The notes below the pieces were generated by a model, which saw only the letters and a program-made list of their open reading frames with translations, had not been told where the DNA came from and did no database searches. A DNA stretch of 64,000 bases, taken from assembly GCA_018343915.1 (NCBI GenBank), contig JABRWF010000005.1:1523001-1587000 (forward strand). Reading direction: 5' to 3'. The number at the start of each line of letters is the position of its first letter. The first letter of the stretch is position 1. The translations under genes and the position numbers were made by a program. Of the stretch, positions 26,023-38,617 are shown piece by piece. The stretch is from Agroathelia rolfsii. Its lineage: Eukaryota > Basidiomycota > Agaricomycetes > Amylocorticiales > Amylocorticiaceae.

Positions 26023-27497
26023 CTATGATATTTCTTCCATCGCTGCCTTTCTCGATTCCGTTTCGTTGGAAGACGGTGGTTGGCGATTCGGCAGATTTGC
26101 GGCCACCTCGGATCCAGCGGCCGCTTCAGCCCTAGCGCGCAGTTGAACTTCTATGGCAAGCATAGAGAGTGCACTGGGTGTTATTGTCGCGATATGTCCA
26201 CCGTAGAATGATAGTTTATATAGAATATGTTTGGCAGTGAAAAGATGCGTTAGATCGCCCAGAACACGGAGAGCCCGAATGTTTGGATGAGATGTTGCAT
26301 CTGTCAAGCTTTCGGTTCTTGTCGGTACTTCGGCAATTCTATTAGGTTGAAGAATGACGGCGACATCATCCAGGAGAAGAGACAATGTCGATTGCTGTAT
26401 TGTATCCTTGAATAGAATTAATCGGGAAGACCATGCAGCTGAGACCAATCACCTACCAAATCGAAACGCGACCAAAGATCGTTGATTGCACTTGTCAGAC
26501 TCTTGTGTAACGTCGTCGCCTTTTTCGCAGTCAAGAACGGTACAAGACGCGAGAGAAGCTGCTCAGACTCGTGGCGGTCTTGCTCGTTTCTCGATAGCTC
26601 TAGTAAGGAAGAGACGCTAAAATGCCGTATTATATAGCAATACGCGAGACTTCGTGACCCGTTAGAAATAATAGTTCATTCGGATGATCCATGACTCACC
26701 ATATAGAGCAAAAATTATAATATAATGAAAAGGTTTGAAATGAACCAGTTGATATACCAGAGGGAATGGATATAGGAGGCGGAAGATGACTTGATTCACC
26801 AGGGTCTTCAAAAGTCGCTGAGGATGATGTTTCCCACCATGGCTTATGAAATTCGTTCTTGAGATCTTCGCTCTCCAAAATGTCCCTGGCTGACTCTCCC
26901 AAAGGATCGCCCATCATATTCATGAATCGATCACGCTCGGAAGGTGTTAACAAAGACCAAATTGTTTCTTGAGATGCCGTGGCTGTATTTCATCAGCCAT
27001 GAGGAGCAAGATGCTCTGGAGTATAACGACTGCACCTAAATCCACGCCTTCTAGCCTCCTGACAAGATCATCCTCATTCTCCCCCTCTTCATCCAGGGAT
27101 GTGATATCTTCGGTACTCTCTTGTTCAAAACGCTGGAGCAATTCCACCATCTTCAACCGTTCTTCTGTGGTCCTTGATGGCTCGGTGTTGATGTCCGACT
27201 CTACCTGCTTACGATAGAAGGTCTCAGAGCACGATGCATGTTTCTATAACTTCTTTCAGAAAATCATGGATAGAATAGTCATGTATGCGATGGGACCTCG
27301 GACCGGAAGCAGAGCAGAGAACAGTAGGCAAGGTTACACGAGGGGCAGGTATATTTCGAGAATTGTCGGTGGCATCTACGCCAGTATGAGAGGTAGTTTT
27401 GGTTTCAATTCAATATGTTCCTTGCGTACATGCCGCATAGGATTTTGTCTATTGGTTCTGGTGGTTGAACAGAGGTGACGATGGTGTTGGAATTCAT
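26023..27497 (-). CDS. ZNHIT2: HIT-type zinc finger protein, ZNHIT2 family
   Basis: A ZNHIT2-like assembly factor. In animals ZNHIT2 links the R2TP/RUVBL chaperone complex to client RNPs such as U5 snRNP. The ATG at 27497 opens exon 1, which ends in DKILCGI across an intron at about 27367-27425. Exon 2 carries the treble-clef zinc finger [17 protein letters not shown] and [10 protein letters not shown], continued after another intron by [14 protein letters not shown]. The family block [18 protein letters not shown] and KPWWE follows at about 26810-26950. The C-terminal helical part ends MEEIS-stop at 26023. All zinc ligands are present. The second intron's donor would be GTCCCA, an unusual donor worth checking with RNA. 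The start is only 198 bases from that of DBP9 on the other strand. Confidence 0.85.
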
Positions 27498-27695
27498 GAT
27501 GGTGCAACTGGAAGGAGACAGACGAAAGTGAAATCAGCGGCAGCTTCCCGATTCATCTTTGGTCTTTTTGCCGCTGCCGCTGCGTCCAAATTTCGTTTGC
27601 TGCAGCCACAGCCTCACCTTGAACAACACTTCGCCGGGATTTGTTTTAAGAATTCGCACATACATATATCTGGATTAACTTTCAATGATAACAAG
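27498..27695. promoter_or_regulatory. Shared divergent promoter ZNHIT2 / DBP9
   Basis: Only 198 bases separate the two start codons, so the promoters and 5' leaders must overlap. Both genes serve RNP assembly or ribosome biogenesis, which suggests joint control. No single operator stands out. Confidence 0.55.
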
Positions 27696-30056
27696 ATGGC
27701 AGAGGCAAAATTAGTCGACAAATCCTCCACATTTGCATCATTCTCTCATCTTCTGGATGCTCGTCTCCTACGTTCTCTCGCCGACATGGGCTTTGCTCGA
27801 CCGACACTCGTTCAGTCAAAGGCTATACCTCTAGCGCTAGATGGACGTGATATTCTCGCTCGGGCAAGGACTGGGAGTGGCAAGACAGCTGCATACTGTG
27901 TTCCTGTAGCACAAAAAATCTTAACGGCAAAATCTGTGCGCAGCGATTTAACTTGTTTTTACTATTATCACAATTTGAGCTCATCTTCACCTTTCGACGT
28001 CTTCAGACGGCTGGCTCTTCTACGAATCATACTAGAGCGTTGATCTTAGTTCCGACTCGAGAGTTATCAGAACAAGTTTCTGCCTATCTGCGGTCATTAT
28101 TGACTTATTGCTCCGACGAAATAACTATCGCCAACATTGCATCCGGCACCACATCACATCTGGAGAGGTAAACTATGACAGCTTTCTCTCTCTCTCTCTC
28201 TCTCGAACAATAGCTTACACTCGCTTAGGATGTTATTAAATGATAAGCCCGATATCATCATTGGCACTCCTTCTCGAGCTCTTGCTCTAGTGCAGTCCAA
28301 AGTAAGCGCATTTGTTTTTTAAGGGACGACAAAATCTCAGCAAAGATATTAGGCCACATCATTGACCAATCTAGATACCCTTATCATAGACGAGGCAGAT
28401 CTCATCCTTTCCTATGGTCATGATGACGATGTTCGACAGCTGTTCAGTGGCGGGCACCTTTCCAAAGTATTCCAGTCCTTACTTATGAGCGCTACCATGA
28501 CAGAGGACGTTGAAATGCTTAAAGGAATAGTCTTGCGGAATCCTGTAAGCGCCATAAAAACGACAAGTTTGCATGTGGAAAAACTCATAATCTTTCCCAA
28601 AGGTCATACTAAAACTAGAAGAGGAAGAAGACGAGGCAGCCAACCTGAGTCAATATTCCGTACGGTAAGGACGCCTTTTTTGTTTATTTATATTTTTAGA
28701 ATATGGCTTACGGGTGCCCAGGTGCTCAGAAGTGGACAAATTCCTCCTCATCTACGTTATCCTCAAGCTAAAGCTCATCAGGGGCAAATGCATCATATTC
28801 GTCAACAGCGTCGATCGCTGTTATCGCCTTAAGCTCTTCTTGGAGCAATTCTCCATAAAGAGCTGTGTCCTTAACTCTGAGCTTCCGTTGAATTCCAGGT
28901 AGGTTCTGCCATCCTCTTTTAGGACATGGTATGGATTGGGATCAGATATCATACAGTACAAGAATTCAACAAAGGAGTATACGACTACATTATTGCCACG
29001 GATGAGGGTAGTGCAGTCAGAGAGCAAGACTCTGATGATGAATCGGATAGGGAGGAAGATGAGGCTGACGACTCTGATGAAGACGATGGTAAAACAATTA
29101 CTGTGTTGCTTGTGATTATGATTTACATTTCTTTTCCGGCCTCAGACATAGATTCTCAGCACGCAAAAGACAAGCAATCCGGGACACCTTCTAAAAACCT
29201 CAAAAGAAAACGAGACGCTTCATCGTCAAAGCATCCTCAAAAGAAGAAAAAGGCGCGGGCGAACGATAAAGAATACGGCGTTACCCGCGGTGTCGACTTC
29301 GTAGACGTAGCATGCGTTATTAACTTCGACCTACCCACCTCCTCGCGTTCTTATACACATCGTGTTGGTCGAACAGCTCGTGCAGGCCGCAGTGGTATGT
29401 CTCTGTCTTTCATCGTTCCAAAGGAAGAATGGGGAAAGAACAAAGTTGTGGGTGGTCTGGAAAGTACAAAAAATGACGACAAGGTGTTCGAGAGGGTCGA
29501 GAAGGAGCAAGCGGCACGTGGGAGCAAGGTCAAGAAATACGAGTTTGACATGAAACAGGTTGAAGCGTTCCGATACCGCATGGAGGACGCATTGAGGAGT
29601 GTGACGAGGAGTGCCATTAAGGAAGCGAGGATAAAAGAGCTGAAGACGGAAATACTGAATTCGGACAAATTGAAAGTATGTGGAGAGATGTTTCTAACTG
29701 TCGGATTTTCTGACGAATGTGACTCCCATCATTCACAGGCTCATTTCGAGGATAATCCTTTAGACTTGGAATTCCTGAGACACGATAAGCCTTTGCATCC
29801 CACTCGCATCCAATCACATATGAAGCATGTCCCCAAGTACCTGCTTCCTCGATTGGCGGCGGTGCAGCAAGTCAAGGCTGGAGAGGGCCCATCGGAAGCA
29901 TCCCAGGTAGTACCCAAAGACAGGGTCGGGTTTGTTCCCTTCAAGAAAAGCGATTCGTCCAACCGAAGGGGAGGGAAGACAAGGGGACAGCACAGGGGCG
30001 GGAGAGGAGGTCGTGGTGGTAAAAAATCAGATCCACTTAAGAAATTTGGCCAATAA
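27696..30056 (+). CDS. DBP9: ATP-dependent RNA helicase DBP9 (DDX56)
   Basis: A nucleolar DEAD-box helicase required for 60S ribosomal subunit maturation. The ATG at 27696 gives [20 protein letters not shown]. Helicase motifs in order: the Q-motif region [18 protein letters not shown]; motif [12 protein letters not shown]; Ia [47 protein letters not shown] split by an acidic then Lys-rich insert between IATDEGS and GVTRGVDF; and [13 protein letters not shown]. An insert at this place is also known in DBP9/DDX56 relatives, so it is a family trait. The C-terminus is basic and Gly/Arg-rich, ending KKFGQ-stop. About eight introns; one has a (TC)n run. Confidence 0.95.
28184..28204 (+). repeat. 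(TC)n microsatellite in a DBP9 intron
   Basis: About ten TC units lie directly after the exon ending SHLER and inside a short intron, where they extend the polypyrimidine tract. Length changes could affect splicing, but this is not shown. Confidence 0.8.
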
Positions 30057-30222
30057 GTTGCTGTCCCCCGGGGGGTTAAATATGCTCTTGTTCTAATATG
30101 GTACCAACAACAATGTGCTACTATATGTATCTGCTCAAGACTTCAGTCAAAAGACTGGGTTCAGAATTCTCATAAGGCATTGAATGCATTGACTGTGGCA
30201 CCAAATTAGAACTCCGACGACA

Positions 30223-30241
30223 CGACGCCACTTTGGCGTCG
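30223..30241. promoter_or_regulatory. Perfect 8-bp inverted repeat upstream of CTF4
   Basis: CGACGCCA (30223-30230) and TGGCGTCG (30234-30241) are exact reverse complements with a 3-base spacer, ending 117 bases upstream of the CTF4 start. The symmetrical TTTGGCG-like sequence recalls G1/S factor sites (E2F or MBF type). CTF4 is an S-phase gene, so a cell-cycle operator is plausible but unproven. Confidence 0.4.
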
Positions 30242-30357
30242 CGCCCAAGGCGCGCTGAATCGTTTGCGGTCGATGCAGCGCAGGCTATCAGTACCTATTA
30301 TTTCTTTGTTAGGCTCTTTCCTGTTTGCTCTCATCGTCTAGTTTTTCTGTTCATACA

Positions 30358-33300
30358 ATGTCGGAATCACGACCACTTGTCACCAACCCTGCGCACTCTC
30401 CTGGCCTCACCGCATTGTCATTCTCCAGAGATGGCGTGTGCGTTCAATTTACAGCTCTTGACAATCTAAGGCAGCCTTACTAAGCCCCAAAGGTCCTTTT
30501 AGCTATGCATACACAGGCGGCACAGACTCGCTTGTACGAATATGGCGAACAGAACAAGGCAGTGAACAAGAGCCTGAATTCGCTCAGGATCCCAGCGAGC
30601 CGATCACTGCATTAGCTGTCGCAGTATGTTTACGAGATTCTTTTCTTGAACCATAAAGATCTCATACATGATTAGGACGATTGCTGGCTTTCTGGATGTA
30701 TTGACTCTGAAGTACGGCGGTATGCGCCAGGAAAGGCTGAATTTGAAGGACTGGTAACAAGTACAAATGGTGTTTCCATCCGTGGGCTGGCTGTAGACCC
30801 GACGGGAAAGAGAATAGCTGTTGTTTCAGAGTACGGAAACAGCTTATGCTTTAGTCAATATCATAGAATAATATTACTTTCCAGTGAAGTTGGAGTCCGT
30901 CTCATCGAGCTACAAAATACGATCAATATTGAAATCCTGACCGGGCATACGAAGGGTGTCAGGCGAGCCACTTGGCACCCATCAAGTACACTTCTGGCAC
31001 GTACATGAACCCTCCACATGTTTCATTCATCTCCTGAGCATATTCATTATACAGACAACATGTGGCATGGATGGCAAGGTCATCGTCTGGGATGTTTCAG
31101 AAGAATCATATCGATTAGAACACACGATTGAGGGCGTGATCCCCGTAGTATCCGATATCGAGTATGTCCCTCTTTTGGCTACCTGCTGCTTGTAACTTTA
31201 ACGCATTCAAGGTCATCAGATTTGATGCACGACTGTTCTGCCATCTGGCATCCTTCTGGAAATCATTTCTACGTTGCAACCCGTTCACATGGTTGGTTGA
31301 AGTCTGAAACCCTATTCCTAAGGTGTCAAATTAACTGAGACATGCAACAGAAATTGTTGCCATATCACGACCGAATTGGTCTAGGATAGCCACATTCTTC
31401 GACGACAGTATCACAGGCGCTATCACAGCACTAGCATTATCTCCCAACGGCGTCTACTTGGCATCTGCGTCAAATTCTGGAATAGCCATTTGGTCAACTT
31501 CCAATCGGCGCCTATTGCTTAGGTAAATTTATTCTCCAATTGAATTTTGATCCCAATGTTTTCTTCACTGATCTGAAAATGCATCCGGACTAGACGCCCA
31601 CCAACACCCGATGTTGCAATTCTCCAACTTGTCTGGTCGCCCGTGTCTAATCTCCTCGCATGGGTAGATTCGGACGGTGTTTTCTCCAGATGGGAAAAAC
31701 CAATCCCCGCGAGCCATCCTGATCCCGTCAAACCTTCAAGCTCAGCTGCTGTGGTTGGACAACAAGTTCAACGCAGCACAGCGTCGGACCTTTTCGGAGA
31801 CGAGGTCAATGTCGATGGTGGGGACAAGGTTGGAGCTGATAAGGAGAAAGAACCGGTTGCGGCGGATGATGATGTTGGCGGTGACCTAGGTGTCGATGAT
31901 GATTGGATCATCGATGACATTGGAGGAGGGGTCTTGGCGGACCAGGAAGCCACTGGAGATGGGAAAGATGGATTTGTTAGGGAAATGGGTATGTGGAAAG
32001 GCAAAACAATTAAGTTTGCAAGACCGGTATACTAAGGCTTTTGCTGTATAGTGAGTATTACCAAAGCCCAGCTAGCATTCCAGCCCAACGCCACACCACT
32101 GGAGCACAAGAAGCGATATCTTGGTTTGTCTGGTTGATTTTCTCAAAAAAAAGACTTGTCACTGAGCAGAAATATTCTACTGTTAGCATACAACATGATC
32201 GGCGTCATTGAAGCTACAGACCAAGATCTCCACCAAATCATCAACGTCGAGTTTCATGACAAATCCCTCCACAAGGGATATCATTTCAATGACAACTTCA
32301 GATACAACCTTGCGTACCTCGGTACCTACTTTTGCTCTTGATCAAATTTTCACGGTCAAATACTAATGTAAAGTCCTATTCTTCATGCAGGACATCGAGG
32401 GGCTATATTTGCTTGTGAACCGCAGGACAGCGAGCACCCTGCGCAGGTCTACTTCAAGCCATACAATTCGTGGTCTGGCTCAACTGAATGGACGTACACG
32501 CTCCGCGACAACACTCATGTCCTGGGTGTAGCAGCAGGCGGGCAGGCGATGACTTCCTCATCCTCGTTCTCGCCACTTGACGGCGGTCAGGGCTGTGTCG
32601 TTCTCGCCACTAGCGAGGGCGATCTGACATTCCTCATGGGGAGTGAGGGCGAGCGACGGATCGTGCCTCTTGATGGAGATTTTATCACAATGGTCGCCTC
32701 TGCTGAATGGGTGTTTGTCGTTTACAGGCCTGGGTCGACATCTATGGACGGTGAGTAAAAGGAATACCTTCTCCCTTCTTTCTCCCCTCTATTCTAGCAT
32801 GGAATGATGTTTTCATTTGGGCTGAAATAAAAAATGCCTTTTCTCCAGGATCACAGAATCTGATGGGTGTCATGATCAATTTCGACGACCTGACTATCAT
32901 GCAAAGATGTCCCGTGCCCATACCAAAAAAGCACACCCTAAAATGGCTCGGGATAACTGAGGAAGGGGTATGCCGAGCGTTCCTCCTTCTTTGACAGCCT
33001 CAAGCTAACTAAAAAAAAAAACCTCAACCCTTCACTGATTGACTTTATCATTCATCGACGTCGATGATAATCACTTACAGGCACCTGTCATTTACGATTC
33101 TACGGGGTACCTAAGCGTGCTCACGAAACATCGCGCACCCATGCGCGCCTCGTGGGCCCGTGTGCTGGACACGAACCTTCTCGAGCGCAGAAAGGGCAAG
33201 GATGAGTCGTACTGGCCCGTCGGCGTCAGCGCGGAGAAGTTTTATTGCCTGATTTTGAAGGTATGGTTACGGGTTGTTACGAACTGGCTCCTTCCATCAG

Positions 33301-35151
33301 TTCTTGTTCTTGTCCTCTTTCTTTTCTCTCTCTTCAATATGTGATATTTGATAGCTGATGATCATAATAATAATTACATTCAGGGACGACAAGAATATCC
33401 TGGGTTCCCAAGACCACTGATCCAGGAGCTACCGATGAGAATGCCATTCCGAGTGGAAATATCCAAAGAGGCTGATTTGGAAGAGCAGTAAGATCTTCTC
33501 TAATTAATCAGTGTCAAGTTTCATATCTTCATATATTTAATTATTTTTATTTTTCTTCTTTTTTCATAGCATTCAGCGCGAAACTGTGTTCCTCAACATT
33601 GAACGAGACCATCTGGCTGATGACGAACTTACTACAGATGCCATCTCGGCACGAGAGAACAAACTTGACAAGGAGATCCTGTTACTCATCCAGGCTGCAT
33701 GTAAATCCGACAAGCTCACACGCGCCTTCGACCTGACGGCGCTACTGCACCACACGGAAAACATCGACAAGGCGATCAAGATTGCGGGATTCTACCATCT
33801 CGTCGGGCTGCAGGAGAAGATGGAGGTGCTCAAGGAAAGTCGCGAGGATGAAGATGGCGAGGGGGGAGGCGACAGGGCTGAGCGCGAGAGGCGGAAGAGG
33901 ATCAAATACAGGCGCGAGTCCAATATCTTGGAGCCTGGGTACCATGCTTCATCGTCGTCTTCGTCTGCGTTTGTGGCCAGGGTGGAGCAGCGCTCGAGGG
34001 CCTTCAACGATTTTGGACCGCCGCCCAGGATCGATCGTCCGGAACACCGACCTGCGGTGCCTGTGGTAGAACACACGCAGTTCTCGTACAAGAATGGTGG
34101 GAGCCTGCCCCGGTCATCCACGTCGCACCTGACATCGCCGGGATCACTCACACCGCCAGAGGGCGAGGAGATTGGCTCCTCCTCCCTGGATGGAAAGCGT
34201 AAACGTGACGATGTAGAGGAAGATAGTGGTCATCATTCTTCATGGGGTAAGGATGGTGGATTGAAGAGAAGAGCCGTGGAAGAATCCGAGTTTTTGCCAC
34301 CACCAGCACCGGCAAAGCCAAGTAAGTTTGTTTCTCCCTTTACACACTCGCATATGAACATGAAACCCGGCCTGAATGGACGCCTGCATTCCCTTTTAAT
34401 TTTGTGTCACGTAATGGTCGCTTATATCTCACTTTCTCACTTGCTGCTATTTTTTTGTAGAGGCCAACCCTTTTGCACGTAAACCTGATCAGGAGAAAGA
34501 ACGAAACCCGTTCGCAGCTCGCAGGGCAGCGGAAAACAACAACAGCAGCAGCAGCAGCAATAACCGGACGATCCAAAAAAGCGAGAGCTTCTTTGATAAG
34601 GTAGACGCGGCGGAGTCGGCAGGCAAATCTAGCAGGCGTATGTGTTTAATTTTTCTCTGTCTTTCCGTTCTCCTTAATAATGTGTCACTCTTTGCAACGT
34701 TAATCATGGATGCATATTTTGGTGGTGGCTAGGGCCGACGACGATGATGAAGAGTAAGAATAAGGAAGGCGGCAAGCAGACAACGTTGTTTGGCCTAATT
34801 CCCGGGGTGTCATCATCTACTGCGGACAAGAAGGGTAAAAAGAAGGGTGCCAATGCGAATGCGAATGACGAAGACGGCGCCGATGCTGATGACAGAACGG
34901 AGGAGACACAGAGCACGGATGTCGCCATGACCGATGCAACAGACTCAATCGAGGGGACTCAGCACAGCACAGCAATAGAAGAAACCCAAGAAACGGAGCC
35001 TGCCGAGGTAGAGAGCCAACAGAGCTATGCAGCGGAGGAGGTATGTAATTGACGTTTTTACTTGTTTCATGTCCAGCTAGAAGCTCAACTTGTGGGGATG
35101 TTTGTTTGTCAGGAACGGATCGAATGGGAGGCAACTCCGCCCTCTGAGTGA
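30358..35151 (+). CDS. CTF4: Replisome adaptor CTF4/MCL1 (WDHD1, AND-1)
   Basis: The trimeric hub that couples CMG helicase to DNA polymerase alpha and to cohesion factors. The ATG at 30358 gives [19 protein letters not shown]40 repeats occupy the first part ([72 protein letters not shown]), followed by an acidic linker at 31780-31980. The SepB/Mcl1-mid beta-propeller spans about 32080-33480 ([32 protein letters not shown]). The C-terminal helical bundle follows ([40 protein letters not shown]). A long disordered tail carries NPFARKP and NPFAARR, a Ser/Asn run, and a PIP-like QTTLFGLI, ending EATPPSE-stop at 35151. No HMG box is seen, in line with fungal members. About fifteen introns. Confidence 0.94.
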
Positions 35152-36476
35152 AAGCTCAGACGTGTCAGCGGTCAGCACTGTTCCGAAGGCCTCCCAGTAG
35201 CGGATGAATGCTGTTTATTCAAACTGTTTTCTCTTTTTTTAGTACATTCCGTTTTACTTGATTTTGATTCATAGATAATGCGCGCTTTGATGCACTGCTG
35301 GAATTGGTGCTACGCCCCTGTAGTAATGAGCTAGAAATAGACATTAAGCAGTTGAAGTGATAGCATAAACTTGCCTGGTTCCAAGAGTCCGCGGCTCTTG
35401 GGTAGCTTGAGTGGCGGGTCGGGTCGGTGAATTTGATGGAAGAAAATGGCCGTGAAGAAGCTGGGGGGGGAGCATGAATGTGTGTCATGGATGTCTTGGA
35501 CTTAGGATGTTCCAAATATTTGGACCACACTAGTGCTGCACGGCTGTGAGAGAGTTGCTCTGTTTCTCGACAAGCGCCAAGTGTGTGCAAGTACCGACCC
35601 GAGGACCGGGGGAAGGAGGACACATGTCCGTCTGATCGCTGGCGCCTCATGTACTTGGCTTAGCCAATCATGCCAGTCTCCTATTGCCAGCAGCGCAGCC
35701 CTGTTGGATGAGTAGGAGGCAATACTAACACACCAAAATCCCAGGACTCGGCGGAGGAGGACTAGTGGTCCATTTGCCGGAGGGTTATCAGTGAGACCTA
35801 GATTCGAGACTCAGTAAGGATGAAAACATTTTAATACCATGTAGCCACTGGCAGTGCCAGGAGTGCACAGGCAAAAATGTGTAGGGTAAACATGGAGACA
35901 TTTTCTGGTTAAGTGAACCGACTGCCTGGATTTTTAAAGAGGCAATCTTGCATCAAACGCGCTTGTTTGTGCTGTGTAAGTGTATCGGGGATACGGTATT
36001 GTGTATATCCATTTGTATACATTTGGGAGCGGTGATGGCCCGGATAGGCTCGCTAAGACTGGCGCTTGCCCTCTTCATCTTGCCATCTTATCCGTGCAGG
36101 GCAAGTCAGAGACGACAAGAAAAAGAGTAAATGACATTATTAATGACGACAATTCAGATGAACATCATGGCATCTTCTAGCTACTCGGAATTGTGATCAA
36201 GTAGTAGTACGCTTCTTCTGTAGCCCCGGCCTCCATTGCCTTGACCTTGTCTCGCATGTCTTCTTTTCTTGTGTCTCGCCCCATGCAATGCCCGCTATCG
36301 TCTAAATACTATAATAGCCCGTCCCGTCTTTCTCCCTTCGTTCTTCCTTCCCGCCAGCGACGACGATCCTAAGTTCTCCCGCAGCTCCAACTGACCACCT
36401 CCCTCCCTCCCACCGACCCCATTCTGTCCTTTATTAGTAGCTGCTATTACCTGTCCATCCCATCCCCTCCTGGTCA
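35152..36476. other. 1.3-kb intergenic region between CTF4 and the DUF6534 gene
   Basis: The stretch contains the CTF4 3' flank and the promoter of the next plus-strand gene. A pyrimidine-rich segment (about 36300-36480) precedes the DUF6534 start. A 143-codon minus-strand frame at 35219-35650 shows no family signature. No RNA gene or mobile element is evident. Confidence 0.5.
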
Positions 36477-38617
36477 TGTCTGAAACTGACATTAATATCT
36501 CCGCCAATTTCGGTGCTCTGCTCGTTGGTGGCTTCGTTGCAATCTAGTCTGTGTCTGAACATCTTCTCTGGGGTGCATACACTTGAGCTTATATCATCGT
36601 CACTCCCCTTCCTCAGTCTCTCTGGTGTACTTGGACTACAAAGCGTACTGTACTTCAAGTCCTTTCCAAGTGACATTACTCGGAATAAGATATTGGTTTG
36701 TCATCACCCCTGCCTACTTCATAGTGCTATCATCTAACAACCATTCTCTCATAGGTGGCCCTTGTATGGTATGACCATTCTCAGTCCAGCGTAATACATT
36801 TCCAACACCACTTGTATTAGGATACTAGACATAAGTCACACGATATTTATCTCGCTGTCGGTGTGGGGATACTTGATCGCTAATTTTGGGGAAGCCGTGG
36901 CGATTTTACGAATCCGATGGTGCGAAAACAATTCCATTTTTAATCTTCACCGTCATGCTTAGTCATTATTTCTAATTAGGCCAATTGCTGTATGTATTAT
37001 ACCTCTCACTGCCGTAATCCTGCCTGCTGACATGTAGCATGACCGTAAGGTGTCCATCCCATTTACTGTAAGTCCACTCTTGAGAGATATTCTTTGATAC
37101 ATGCTCACGGATGTCTACTTCTAGGCAATATCAACATTCTTTATTCAATCGTATGATCCAAGTCGTCTGTGCTTGACAATTTCACAGCTGACTCATCAAT
37201 CATTGCAGTTTCTTCATATTGCGGATATTTGAGTGTCAGTGTTTCACCTGTCCAAAATATCTATTAGTTGCACAGTTTCTGATCTCTTTCATTCCGTATA
37301 CGTATCCATCAGTGAGCAACAGGAGCCTTTCATTAATAATCCCCATGGCCACACTATCGTTGCTACGAATGGGCGCAGCATTCGGTGAGTCATGCGCCCT
37401 GCATGGTACCTTTTAGTTACACATCGTCTGACCTGGCTGTATGCGTTATAGGAACAATGGGCCAAATGTATATCCATGTTTTGATTTACTGTTTGTTTCA
37501 TCCTTGAAACTAATGCATTTCCTCCTGTGCTCAGGTTACGCTACAAAACATTCCCAGATTTCCTGGAGCACTCTGCTGTACGTTGTCTTCGTTGTAAAAA
37601 AAAAAAAACGGAATAAACGTTGTGCCAAGAGAGAAAAAACTAACTGGAACCTTATTCTCTACAGTGGATCTATACCCTGGGTCTGGCAACGTCGACAGCG
37701 GCCGACGTGATGATCACTGTTTCCATGTGGTATCTACTCCGCAAAGGAAGACGTGGAACGAAACGGTGTGTTGTTTGTTTGCCTGCCTGCCTGCCTGATC
37801 TGAGCTAGCAGTCTCATCATCCCTCTCTGCACTTCTAGTATCGATCACATCCTAGACAAGCTCATCTTGCATGCGCTCGAAAACGGATCACTCACTAGCG
37901 CGGGGACAATCCTCGCTCTCGCCTGTGTACGTATCATCATACCATCATACATCGCTAATACTGCGATGATATATGTCTTCTTTTTTTTTTTCTTCGATTA
38001 TTTTTTGATTATTCGGTTTTGGCTAATCAATCATCCGTGCTCTATTAGTGGCTGGCAATGCCCTATAACCGTGTCTTCTTAGGAACGCACTTCGTGATCA
38101 GCAAATGTACGTGTCCCAAACAAGCGCCCACCTGCCCGGCGTTTTCTTTTGTCCCCTTTTCTTTTAGAACGCCTCTAAACTAATTTTTTTCTTTCTCTCT
38201 TTACCTTTCTAGTGTACTCCAACTCACTCTTGGCAACACTCCACGCCCGTAAGGGTCTTCGGGGAGATGAGCACGAAGTACGGGTGATCACGAGCTTTAG
38301 TGACATGCCCGTCTTTGAAACCGGCACGGGTAAGAAAACGACCAAAACGAACCAGAATGAGCTCCAGACACGATCTAGGGTACGTTTGCCTTTCTCTCAC
38401 GTGCCTTATCCTCCCTCCCTCCTCCCCCCCCCCTATTCTTTTCTTCTCTTGTTGAGAAGCAGTGCTGACAAAGATCCTTGTTGTTCTGCTTCTTTGCGGC
38501 TTTACTTTTTTTTGATTGCTTGCTTATTCGCTTTTCCATAAATAGCTTGAGATCAACATCCAAACAACGGTTAGCAGGACGGTGGACGTCGAGTACCCTG
38601 GCACGTTAAGACTGTGA
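36477..38617 (+). CDS. DUF6534-containing seven-helix membrane protein
   Basis: An integral membrane protein of the DUF6534 family, which is strongly expanded in agaricomycetes and of unknown function. The ATG at 36477 gives MSETDINISANFGALLVGG; splicing gives AIYLSGVLGLQSVLYFKSFP, KILVALVWILDISHT, and IFISLSVWGYLIANFGEAVA. Later exons give HDRKVSIPFTAISTFFIQSF, then WIYTLGLATSTAADVMITVS and MWYLLRKGRRGTKR. The conserved end of the domain follows, ILHALENGSLTSAGTILALA, then HFVISKLYSNSLLATLHARK. The C-terminal tail ends YPGTLRL-stop at 38617. About ten or more introns make single frames very short, including a first donor GTCTGT that is non-standard. All family blocks can be found in order, so the gene appears intact. 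Confidence 0.82.
37781..37797 (+). repeat. (GCCT)4 tetranucleotide repeat
   Basis: Four GCCT units plus one base lie in an intron of the DUF6534 gene. It is a small microsatellite without evident function. Confidence 0.8.

Noticed and set aside
35219..35650. 143-codon minus-strand frame after CTF4
   Set aside because: No recognisable domain, signal peptide or repeat, and it lies in the 3' flank of CTF4; chance frame more likely.
35735..35815. tRNA-like T-loop (ATTCGAGAC)
   Set aside because: No matching acceptor stem, D-arm or anticodon arm could be folded by eye.
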